From GH45 sp965370965 (GTDB lineage: Bacteria > Bacteroidota > Bacteroidia > Bacteroidales > SZUA-534): a DNA stretch of 5,768 nucleotides. The notes beneath the pieces are model-generated. The model was not told the origin of the DNA, made no database searches, and worked only from the letters and a program-made list of their open reading frames with translations. How positions within the stretch are numbered: position 1 is the first letter of the stretch; every line of letters begins with the position of its first letter. The DNA lies in NCBI GenBank assembly GCA_965370965.1, contig CBDUWQ010000232.1, positions 1-5,768 on the forward strand. The letters run 5' to 3'. The translations under genes and the position numbers were made by a program. Positions 1 through 5,768 of the stretch are shown one piece after another.

Positions 1-55
1 ACTGTCAATTTTTACGAAATGGAATATTTTGGATGAGATTTTTATTTTTTGAGAT

Positions 56-79
56 AAGTTGATGCCTGAGTATCAACTT
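56..79. repeat. Inverted repeat (hairpin) in the ddl upstream region
   Basis: The arms AAGTTGAT (56-63) and ATCAACTT (72-79) are perfect complements. The stem can extend inward by a G-T wobble (64/71) and a C-G pair (65/70), leaving a CTGA tetraloop. No T-run follows it on either strand; the T-rich stretch lies before it on the + strand. It is therefore not a standard intrinsic terminator for + strand transcription. It could be the end of an upstream transcript or a structural element; the function is unknown. Confidence 0.4.
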
Positions 80-117
80 GTTGAGAAAAATGAAAATATC
101 GCCAAAAGAAACATTTC

Positions 118-125
118 TAATTTTG
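118..125 (+). promoter_or_regulatory. Possible Bacteroidota -7 promoter element for ddl
   Basis: TAATTTTG matches the Bacteroidota -7 consensus TAnnTTTG exactly and ends 69 bases before the ddl start codon. I could not find a convincing TTTG -33 element at the usual spacing of about 19-23 bases, so the match may be chance in AT-rich DNA. If it is real, transcription would begin near 130-135, placing the palindrome at 143-154 within the 5' leader. Confidence 0.3.
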
Positions 126-142
126 TAGAGTTTTCTTGCAAG

Positions 143-154
143 CACTAATTAGTG
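143..154. promoter_or_regulatory. 12-bp perfect palindrome upstream of ddl, possible operator
   Basis: CACTAATTAGTG is a perfect 12-base palindrome ending 40 bases before the ddl start codon. A partial second copy, CACTAG followed by CGGG (168-177), lies 14 bases further on. The segments TTAGTGGGCAA and CTAGCGGGTAA form an imperfect direct repeat matching at 8 of 11 positions. This arrangement would suit a dimeric DNA-binding regulator, but no regulator gene is in view and the site is inferred from symmetry alone. Confidence 0.3.
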
Positions 155-194
155 GGCAAAATAATTCACTAGCGGGTAAGAAAAACTAGCAAAC

Positions 195-1181
195 ATGTCA
201 ATAAAAAATGTAGCAGTAGTATGTGGTGGATACTCAAAAGAAGAAGTTGTGTCAATAAAAAGTGCCAATCAGATTGTACAGGTTATTGATGCAACAAAAT
301 TTAAGGTTTTTACCGTTGTAATCAGTAAAACAGGTTGGTTTGTTAAAACCCACAATGGCGATTTACCAATAGATAAAAACGATTTCAGCTTTATTTTAAA
401 TGATGTTAAAATTAAAATTGATGTGGTTTTTATGGCAATACATGGTACACCAGGCGAGGACGGTAAACTGCAATCGTATTTTGAAATGCTGAATGTACCT
501 GTTACAACAAGTAACTCGTTTGTGTCGGCATTAACATTTAACAAATATGCTACTAAAGCTTATTTAAAAGATTTTGGTGTGCTTTCGGCTAAATCGGTGT
601 TATTGCGAAAAGCTGATGATTTTTCTGAGACAGAAATACTTGAGAGTTTAGGTTTACCGGTTTTTGTTAAACCAAACAGTGGCGGCTCAAGTTTTGGAAT
701 TACAAAAGTAAAAGAGGTAAAACAGCTAATGGCAGCCATTAATAAGGCATTTTTAGAAGACAACGAGGTTATTATTGAGCAATTTATTGATGGACAAGAG
801 TTTACGTGTGGGGTTTTTGTATCAAAAAATGAAAATATGGTTTTGCCCATAACCGAAATTGTAAGCAAAACAGAGTATTTTGATTACGATGCAAAATATA
901 ATGGTTTTTCCGATGAGATTACCCCGGCAAGGCTGCCAGATAACCAAACCGAAGAGTGTCAGGAACTGTCATACGATATTTATAAACTATTAAACTGCAA
1001 TGGCGCTGTCCGTATCGACTATCTGTTAAAAGACAATAATTTTTATTTTATTGAGGCAAATACGGTTCCCGGCATGAGTGCCGAATCAATTTTACCACAA
1101 CAGGTTGAGGCGTATGATATGAGCATAACCAACTTTTATACATTGCTAATTGAAGATGCTTTAAATAGAGCTTGTCCATAA
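195..1181 (+). CDS. ddl: D-alanine--D-alanine ligase
   Basis: This ATP-grasp ligase joins two D-alanines in the cytoplasm to make the dipeptide that MurF adds to the peptidoglycan precursor. The 328-residue protein is full length for the family. An N-terminal GGYSKEEVVS segment (11-20) places Glu16 at the position of E. coli DdlB Glu15. The Ddl signature HGTPGEDG lies at 83-90, and the ATP-grasp strand and loop KPNSGGSSFGI at 159-169. The omega-loop YDAKY lies at 231-235, with Lys234 and Tyr235 matching DdlB Lys215 and Tyr216. Metal ligands fall in RID (Asp275) and in FIEANTVPGM (Glu287, Asn289). The Tyr at the Tyr216 position favours D-Ala-D-Ala over D-Ala-D-Lac activity, so vancomycin-type depsipeptide synthesis is not suggested. 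The ATG at 195 fits the usual N-terminus. The gene appears to be a single transcription unit, 283 bases before selU; no cell-wall gene adjoins it in the window. Confidence 0.96.
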   Translation: MSIKNVAVVCGGYSKEEVVSIKSANQIVQVIDATKFKVFTVVISKTGWFVKTHNGDLPIDKNDFSFILNDVKIKIDVVFMAIHGTPGEDGKLQSYFEMLNVPVTTSNSFVSALTFNKYATKAYLKDFGVLSAKSVLLRKADDFSETEILESLGLPVFVKPNSGGSSFGITKVKEVKQLMAAINKAFLEDNEVIIEQFIDGQEFTCGVFVSKNENMVLPITEIVSKTEYFDYDAKYNGFSDEITPARLPDNQTEECQELSYDIYKLLNCNGAVRIDYLLKDNNFYFIEANTVPGMSAESILPQQVEAYDMSITNFYTLLIEDALNRACP

Positions 1182-1250
1182 AGTCAAGTGGTTAAAATAG
1201 AAAGTGCGTATTTATTATTAATCGGAATAAAAACCGCCCTGAAAGAGCTG

Positions 1251-1302
1251 CCCCGAACTTGATTCGGGGGCATAAGATTATAGCCCATGGCAACGCCGTG
1301 GG
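1251..1302. repeat. Two adjacent strong palindromes, REP-like
   Basis: Palindrome one pairs CCCCGAA (1251-1257) with TTCGGGG (1263-1269) around a 5-base loop; flanking TG (1249-1250) and CA (1271-1272) could add pairs if one G bulges. Palindrome two pairs CCCATGGC (1284-1291) with GCCGTGGG (1295-1302) around a 3-base loop, with one T-G wobble. Both are much richer in GC than the surrounding DNA, and only 14 bases separate them. Neither is followed by a T-run, so they are poor intrinsic terminators. The look is that of dispersed intergenic REP/BIME palindromes, although they might also end or stabilise the ddl transcript. No transposase gene is nearby. Confidence 0.55.
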
Positions 1303-1464
1303 ATTGAGTATTAGTAGAGATTTTAGCGTTCTGCATTAGTTAAGTTATATTGAAAATAAAATGTTGCACAAAACGCAATTCTGAGAATATATCGACTTTA
1401 TAGACAAACTCTAAATAGGGGATAGATAATAGCATCTAATTGATACATAAAACAGTATATATTA

Positions 1465-2478
1465 ATGATAGAAAGAGTTACAATAGAGGAGTATATTAAA
1501 AATTATAGCAATATTCCAATTATTGATGTCCGCACACCAGCCGAATTTTTAAAGGGGCATATACCCAATGCGATAAATATTGCTCTATTCTCAAACCATG
1601 AGCGTGCCGAGGTTGGAACTGTTTATAAAAAAAAGTCGAAACAGGCAGCAATCGATTTGGGCTATACATTTGTAAAGCCAAAGCTTAATTATTTTATTGA
1701 TGCATCAAAAAAAGTTGCTAAAAATAGTACAATTGCTGTACATTGCTGGCGTGGTGGAATGCGCAGCCAAGCTTTTGCCGAGCATTTGCATGAAAATGGA
1801 TTTGATAAAATTTATATAATTGAAAAGGGATACAAGGCTTTTAGGCATTTTGTGCTTTCGTTTTTTGAGCAAAAATTTAATCTAAAAATACTTGGGGGCT
1901 ATACGGGCAGCGGTAAAACTGATGTTTTAAAAGTATTAAAAAAGCAAGGAGAACAAGTAATTGACTTAGAGGGGCTGGCTCATCATAAGGGTTCGGCGTT
2001 TGGTGCAATTGGCGAAAAGGAGCAACCCACTACCGAGCATTTCGAAAACAAACTGTTTTTTGATATGCACAAATTAAACCTAAATAAATCCATATGGCTT
2101 GAAGATGAAAGCCTGAATATCGGTAAAGTGATAATTCCGAAACCATTGTTTTTGCAGATGCGCGAGCATATGGTTTATTTTATTGATATACCCGTTAAAG
2201 AGAGGGCAAAATACTTGGTGCTCACATATGGATTATTTGATACAGAAAAATTAAAAGAGAGCATCATGAAAATCACCAAAAGGCTTGGATACGATAAGGC
2301 AAAATTTGCCATTGATGCGCTAAATAGTGGTAATTTAATGAGAGTTGCCGAAATTACGCTAAAATATTACGACAAAGCATATTTAACCGGACTTGAAACC
2401 AGAGAGCAGTCAAAAATAGTAAGAATACCGTTAAGTTTGGTTGATGCTGATATAAGCGCAAAAGCACTAACAGAGTAA
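1465..2478 (+). CDS. selU: tRNA 2-selenouridine synthase
   Basis: Also called mnmH or ybbB. The enzyme converts 2-thiouridine at wobble position 34 of tRNA-Lys, -Glu and -Gln to 2-selenouridine, through a geranylated intermediate and with selenophosphate as selenium donor. The 337-residue protein has an N-terminal rhodanese domain (about 5-130) with IIDVRTPAEF at 19-28 and active-site loop HCWRGGMRSQ at 93-102. Cys94 matches the essential Cys97 of E. coli SelU and is the only cysteine in the protein. The C-terminal P-loop domain begins with Walker A GGYTGSGKT (144-152), followed by the family motif DLEGLAHHKGSAFG (167-180) and WLEDES (211-216). It is about 27 residues shorter than the E. coli protein as I recall it, mainly before the KRLG segment (272-275), which looks like normal family variation. 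The ATG at 1465 starts directly before the rhodanese domain. The next gene, selD, makes its substrate. Confidence 0.95.
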   Translation: MIERVTIEEYIKNYSNIPIIDVRTPAEFLKGHIPNAINIALFSNHERAEVGTVYKKKSKQAAIDLGYTFVKPKLNYFIDASKKVAKNSTIAVHCWRGGMRSQAFAEHLHENGFDKIYIIEKGYKAFRHFVLSFFEQKFNLKILGGYTGSGKTDVLKVLKKQGEQVIDLEGLAHHKGSAFGAIGEKEQPTTEHFENKLFFDMHKLNLNKSIWLEDESLNIGKVIIPKPLFLQMREHMVYFIDIPVKERAKYLVLTYGLFDTEKLKESIMKITKRLGYDKAKFAIDALNSGNLMRVAEITLKYYDKAYLTGLETREQSKIVRIPLSLVDADISAKALTE

Positions 2479-2565
2479 TTAAAAGAATGGTATCTTATTA
2501 TTTATCGATTTAGAAAACTAACATCTTGAAACATACATGTACATTCGCATAACCAATAAAAAAAT

Positions 2566-3603
2566 ATGCCAATAGATATAAAAATGACCAAATATAGCCA
2601 TGGAGCAGGGTGTGGCTGCAAAATATCGCCCAAGGAGTTAACTACAATACTTAAAACAGGCATACCGCAAATTGATACAAATAAATTAATTGTAGGTAAC
2701 GATACCCGCGACGATGCTGCGGTTTATGATATTGGTAACGGTATGGGCATTATTAGCACCACCGACTTTTTTTTACCAATAGTTGACGACCCTTTTAAAT
2801 TTGGAAAAATAGCTGCTGCTAACGCTATTAGTGATATTTATGCAATGGGCGGCAAACCACTTATGGCAATTGCTATTTTGGGCTGGCCAATAAATAAAAT
2901 TCCGGCTGAGGTAGCCAATCAAGTTATTGAGGGGGGGCGTGATATTTGTAGTAAAGCAGGAATACCATTGGCAGGCGGGCATAGTATTGACAACCCCGAA
3001 CCGCTATTTGGGTTGGCAGTTACAGGTATTATTAAGCTTAGTAAGTTAAAACGTAACGATAAAGCCAAAATAGGCAGCCGTTTATATTTAACAAAACCGC
3101 TTGGTGTTGGGGTGTTGGCAACTGCCCAAAAAAATGGCAAATTAAAGTCCGAACATGAAAACATTGCACCCGATTCAATGATGAAGCTTAATGACGTTGG
3201 GCAGCAACTGTCAGAAATTGAAGGTGTTACTGCTATTACCGATGTAACAGGCTTTGGCTTGTTGGGGCATCTGCTCGAAATTTGTGAGGGTAGCAATGTG
3301 CAGGCAGTTGTTGAATACAATAAAGTTCCTGTTTTTAAACCTGTATTGGATTATATTGCTGCCGGCTGCGTACCCGGTGGTACCGGACGTAATTGGGATA
3401 GTTACGGATATAAAGTAAATCTGCCAGATGAGGCAATGCGGTTGGTACTTTGCGATGCGCAAACCAGCGGGGGGTTACTAATAGCTGTTACTGATGAGGC
3501 TACTGAAAAAGTTGAACAACTGTTGGCAAAAAAGGGGCTTTTTAATGGTTCAATAGGTTATTTATCAGAGCACAAAAAAGGCAAGCATATTATAGTGAAG
3601 TAA
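2566..3603 (+). CDS. selD: Selenide, water dikinase (selenophosphate synthetase)
   Basis: SelD converts selenide, ATP and water to selenophosphate, AMP and phosphate; selenophosphate is the selenium donor for SelU and for selenocysteine synthesis. The 345-residue protein is full length and aligns closely with E. coli SelD, offset by one residue. The N-terminal catalytic loop is GAGCGCK (13-19), with Cys16 and Lys19 matching E. coli Cys17 and Lys20. The nucleotide and metal aspartates are Asp50 (TRDDAAVY), Asp67 (STTDFF), Asp90 (ISDIYAMGG) and Asp226 (TDVTGFGLLGH). AGGHSID (136-142) and CDAQTSGGLL (296-305) are further family motifs. The catalytic codon is TGT, not TGA, so this is a Cys-type SelD. 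The ATG at 2566 gives the usual short lead before the catalytic loop; a second ATG at 2584 is possible but less likely. It lies 87 bases after selU on the same strand, so co-transcription is plausible. A run of seven G occurs at 2931-2937 within codons for Glu-Gly-Gly. Confidence 0.97.
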   Translation: MPIDIKMTKYSHGAGCGCKISPKELTTILKTGIPQIDTNKLIVGNDTRDDAAVYDIGNGMGIISTTDFFLPIVDDPFKFGKIAAANAISDIYAMGGKPLMAIAILGWPINKIPAEVANQVIEGGRDICSKAGIPLAGGHSIDNPEPLFGLAVTGIIKLSKLKRNDKAKIGSRLYLTKPLGVGVLATAQKNGKLKSEHENIAPDSMMKLNDVGQQLSEIEGVTAITDVTGFGLLGHLLEICEGSNVQAVVEYNKVPVFKPVLDYIAAGCVPGGTGRNWDSYGYKVNLPDEAMRLVLCDAQTSGGLLIAVTDEATEKVEQLLAKKGLFNGSIGYLSEHKKGKHIIVK

Positions 3604-3957
3604 TAGTTGTTTTATCAATGCTGTTTTGCCACTTGTCGGAGATTGATAATGACTTGAATGAACTTACTGGTTTTCTAACCCTTTGTTTTAGTGCCTGTAA
3701 ATATGGTCTTTTATGAGGACAAACCTTTGTTAAATATTTGATTTGTTATTATTTTATAATTGGTATTATTCCCTTAAACTCGCAAACCTAACAGTTTTTT
3801 TCGCTAATTAACAGGTTGTTGGATGTAAATTGTATGCACTTCATTAAGTGAAATGCCGTGAGTGTCGGCGTTGGATCTGTTAAGTCTATAGCTTGATACA
3901 ATAGAACCTAATAGCTCAAATAGTGTTTAACAATGCAACAATTTATCAATTAAACAA
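3604..3957. other. Gene-free stretch between convergent genes
   Basis: This 354-base AT-rich region separates the 3' ends of selD (+ strand) and the dehydrogenase gene (- strand). I see no credible coding frame: the longest I followed by eye, on the - strand within about 3793-3915, is roughly 39 codons with no recognisable protein. Two small hairpins occur around 3836-3870. A T-run at 3795-3801 is not preceded by a GC-rich stem. Both genes should terminate here, but no textbook intrinsic terminator is visible. Confidence 0.6.
3836..3869. repeat. Pair of small overlapping hairpins in the convergent gap
   Basis: CACTT (3837-3841) pairs with AAGTG (3846-3850) around a CATT loop. Alternatively, the whole 3836-3856 segment folds into a longer stem with one mismatch. 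GCCG (3855-3858) pairs with CGGC (3866-3869) around a 7-base loop, sharing two bases with the longer form. There is no T-run after them on either strand. They may help 3' end formation of the converging transcripts, or may be chance. Confidence 0.3.
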
Positions 3958-4713
3958 TCACTCCCTATTGATAACCGTAGCACTTGCCTGAGCCGTTGGT
4001 AAAATTAATATATCGCCAATATTTACATGTGCAGGGCGCGTTGCCATAAATAGAATAGCTTCTGCAATATCATTAGCTTGTAAAGGCGAAAAACCTGCAT
4101 ACACTTTTTTATTTGCATCGCTGTCTTTTAATCGCACAACAGAAAATTCGGTTTCAACAGCTCCCGGACAAACTGAACCCACTTTTATTCCATAAGGATT
4201 AAGGTCAATCCGCATGCCTTTAGTAATAGCTTCAACAGCATGCTTGGTACTGCAATAAACCGTACCATTGGCGTATGTCTCTTTGCCGGCTATTGAGCCA
4301 ACATTAATAATTTGACCTTTTTTGTTTTTAACCATTATTTGCGATACAATTTTTGTAATAAACAGCAGTCCTTTAATATTGGTATCTATCATTTGCATCC
4401 AATCATTGGTGTCGCCTTTGTGTATAGGGCTAAGACCAGCAGCAAGACCGGCATTGTTTACCAATAAATCAATATTTTGCCATTTTTTTGGTAAGCTGTA
4501 AAAGGCAGCTTCGGTATCATTTTCGTTTCTAATATCAAAACATAGCGAATAGCATTCAACACCAATTTTATCTATAATTTCGGTAGCTAAATTACCCAGC
4601 CTGTCATCGCGTCTTCCGGTAATAATAATATCAAAACTATTATTTGCCAATATTTTTGCTGTAGCCATACCAATGCCTGATGTTGCTCCTGTAACCAATG
4701 CAATTTTATTCAT
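3958..4713 (-). CDS. YdfG-like short-chain dehydrogenase/reductase (SDR)
   Basis: This is a classical SDR of 251 residues, a normal length, probably a cytosolic NADP-dependent alcohol or 3-hydroxy acid oxidoreductase. The Rossmann cofactor loop is TGATSGIG (8-15). TGRR (32-35) puts arginines after strand 2, favouring NADP(H) over NAD(H). Asp60 in FDIRN, NNAG (86-89), Asn112, Ser140, Tyr153 and Lys157 (YCSTK) complete the cofactor and catalytic set. Segments such as LVNNAGLA, the DTN-KGL region and the late PAHVNI resemble E. coli YdfG, which oxidises L-allo-threonine, serine and 3-hydroxypropionate-type substrates. The substrate here is inferred only. The reading frame extends upstream to an ATG at 4758, but the added 15 residues are not SDR-like; the ATG at 4713 gives the standard MNKIALVTGA start. 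It lies 86 bases downstream of the membrane protein gene on the same strand. Confidence 0.9.
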   Translation of the reverse strand: MNKIALVTGATSGIGMATAKILANNSFDIIITGRRDDRLGNLATEIIDKIGVECYSLCFDIRNENDTEAAFYSLPKKWQNIDLLVNNAGLAAGLSPIHKGDTNDWMQMIDTNIKGLLFITKIVSQIMVKNKKGQIINVGSIAGKETYANGTVYCSTKHAVEAITKGMRIDLNPYGIKVGSVCPGAVETEFSVVRLKDSDANKKVYAGFSPLQANDIAEAILFMATRPAHVNIGDILILPTAQASATVINRE

Positions 4714-4732
4714 ATTCTTATTTTTGAGTAAA

Positions 4733-4750
4733 TAGTATTTGTAGATACTA
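4733..4750. repeat. Short perfect inverted repeat before the SDR gene
   Basis: TAGTAT (4733-4738) and ATACTA (4745-4750) are perfect complements around a 6-base spacer. The repeat begins 19 bases upstream of the preferred SDR start codon at 4713, in the 86-base gap after the membrane protein gene. It could be an operator or a weak leader hairpin. It is all A/T-rich and may be chance. Confidence 0.25.
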
Positions 4751-4799
4751 AATAACAAAACTACTATGTTTTTTATAAAAGAGTAAGGTTTTATTGAGG

Positions 4800-5768
4800 T
4801 TATATAATAGGTTTTTGTGAAAACTGTTTTTTATTATGTGCAACTTTTTTAATAAAAAGGTCAATCTTTTTAAAATCAACCAAATACATAACAGCAATAC
4901 CAAAAAAGGGCAGGGCAGGGGCTTTATAACGAACCAAAGCTCCAAGTACAGGTGTTGTTAACCCGCTTAGGGTAAATAAAATACCAACAAATAAAATACA
5001 AAACCACAGCCATGGGTTTTTTATGTTTTTGGTTGTAAAAAAAAACATCATAATTATTATTGAAAGGGCAATTGCCAAATTTTCAATTGCAGCCATAAAA
5101 CTCATTAAATTGGTTATTTCAAATACCGATGGACGGAATAGTGTCCTGAATAATGCACCAGGACTATTGATTAAAATATTTTTCAGGCTTGGCTCAAGCA
5201 TGGGTATCTCAATTTTGCTCCCCACATATTTTAAACTATCAGTAAAAGCAACAAAATCATTTTGCTTATTTGCCAAAATTTCCGGAAAACTGACACCTAT
5301 TATAGGTTCTGAAAACCAGCTAAGTATAAAAAACAGCAGCAATACTGCTATTAATTTAAGTGCAAAATATTTTTTACCAAAAAGTTCTATAATCGCATAA
5401 AACAGAAGTCCGGGCAACGCTGCAACCAAAATATAAAATTTTGATATTATTAAAAGTGGCACTGCAATACTTATCCAAATAATGTGTTTTGCTTTTTGTT
5501 TGTCTTTAAGCAGATAATAAAAATGGTACATAAGCATACCAAAGGCAAACATTAAAATCCCCTCTTTTAATATACCCGATGTCCAAAAATAGACAGATGG
5601 GAAAAAGAAAACAACTGTAATTAGTAGCCATTTTTGATTATTATTGTTCATATAAGAATTTTTATCAAGCAATTTATGTTCAAATAATTTATAAATCCCC
5701 CATAAACCGGTAAACGATATAAAGCTTATAAACAGGGTGTGAATATGAATATTGCCTAACGAAAAAAG
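4800..5768 (-). CDS. Multi-pass membrane protein, N-terminus beyond the window
   Basis: The 322 visible residues form the C-terminal part of a hydrophobic integral membrane protein. The frame is open to the window edge, reading FSLGNIHIHTLFISFISFTG, so the TTG at 5672 (in-frame, preceded by more membrane-type sequence) is not the true start. I count about nine likely membrane segments, near visible residues 9-28, 48-62, 66-87, 95-109, 111-130, 137-152, 231-245, 253-271 and 284-298. A loop of about 80 residues separates the sixth and seventh, and a basic tail ends the protein. Features include FFPSVYFWTSGILKEG (55-70), LFRPSVFEITN (210-220), AAIENL (226-231) and LVRYKAPALPF (278-288). This layout recalls Bacteroidota membrane proteins linked with surface polysaccharide polymerisation or glycosyl transfer, but I cannot name a family. 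It lies upstream of the SDR gene on the same strand. Confidence 0.75.
   Translation of the reverse strand, partial: LFSLGNIHIHTLFISFISFTGLWGIYKLFEHKLLDKNSYMNNNNQKWLLITVVFFFPSVYFWTSGILKEGILMFAFGMLMYHFYYLLKDKQKAKHIIWISIAVPLLIISKFYILVAALPGLLFYAIIELFGKKYFALKLIAVLLLFFILSWFSEPIIGVSFPEILANKQNDFVAFTDSLKYVGSKIEIPMLEPSLKNILINSPGALFRTLFRPSVFEITNLMSFMAAIENLAIALSIIIMMFFFTTKNIKNPWLWFCILFVGILFTLSGLTTPVLGALVRYKAPALPFFGIAVMYLVDFKKIDLFIKKVAHNKKQFSQKPII

Noticed and set aside
1..36. Possible C-terminal end of an upstream + strand gene, reading about 11 codons before a TGA stop at 34-36
   Set aside because: The fragment is too short to recognise, and the other two forward frames are also open for a similar distance, so nothing favours it.
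1627..1634. Run of eight A followed by G in selU, like an A-AAA-AAG slippery site
   Set aside because: The zero frame is open through the whole conserved protein, and these are simply consecutive lysine codons; no shifted product or stimulatory structure is apparent.
2578..2622. Possible selenocysteine codon at the SelD catalytic site
   Set aside because: The catalytic codon reads TGT (Cys16), and no in-frame TGA is present.
2919..3320. 133-codon open frame on the - strand
   Set aside because: It is antisense to strongly conserved selD and resembles no protein family.
4714..4758. Upstream ATG at 4758 as the start of the SDR gene
   Set aside because: The 15 extra residues precede the canonical SDR N-terminus and look like translated spacer; the ATG at 4713 fits the family start.
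4748..4945. 65-codon open frame on the - strand overlapping the end of the membrane protein gene
   Set aside because: It is out of frame with the membrane protein and mostly shadows its coding region; its hydrophobic look comes from T-rich sequence. There is no sign of a frameshift in the main frame.
5023..5400. 125-codon open frame on the + strand
   Set aside because: It lies wholly antisense to the membrane protein gene; its sequence is the low-complexity, Ile/Lys-rich type expected from reverse-reading hydrophobic AT-rich codons.

Overview
This AT-rich window most likely comes from a member of the Bacteroidota. The protein sequences (Ddl, SelU, SelD and the membrane protein) have the look of that phylum. 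Start codons are preceded by A/T-rich sequence with no strong Shine-Dalgarno motif, and a TAnnTTTG-type -7 element sits upstream of ddl. The lineage call is an inference from sequence style, not a database match.

The left two thirds is coded on the + strand. A complete D-alanine--D-alanine ligase (ddl, 195-1181) supplies the D-Ala-D-Ala dipeptide for peptidoglycan. A 283-base gap carrying two adjacent strong palindromes (1251-1269 and 1284-1302) follows. Then come tRNA 2-selenouridine synthase (selU/mnmH, 1465-2478) and selenide, water dikinase (selD, 2566-3603), 87 bases apart. The last two form one functional unit: SelD makes selenophosphate from selenide and ATP, and SelU uses it to replace sulfur by selenium at the wobble 2-thiouridine of tRNAs. 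SelD has Cys, not selenocysteine, at the catalytic position, so the pair does not itself need selenocysteine decoding.

The right third is coded on the - strand and converges on selD across a 354-base gene-free stretch (3604-3957) with small hairpins but no clear terminator. It holds a complete YdfG-like, probably NADP-dependent short-chain dehydrogenase (3958-4713) and, upstream of it, the C-terminal 322 residues of a multi-pass membrane protein (4800 to beyond 5768). That reading frame stays open to the window edge, so its N-terminus lies outside.

No tRNA, rRNA, CRISPR array, transposase gene or defence cassette was seen. The gene content is largely ordinary housekeeping. The points most worth following are the selU-selD selenium pair, the REP-like double palindrome and the palindrome in the ddl leader.
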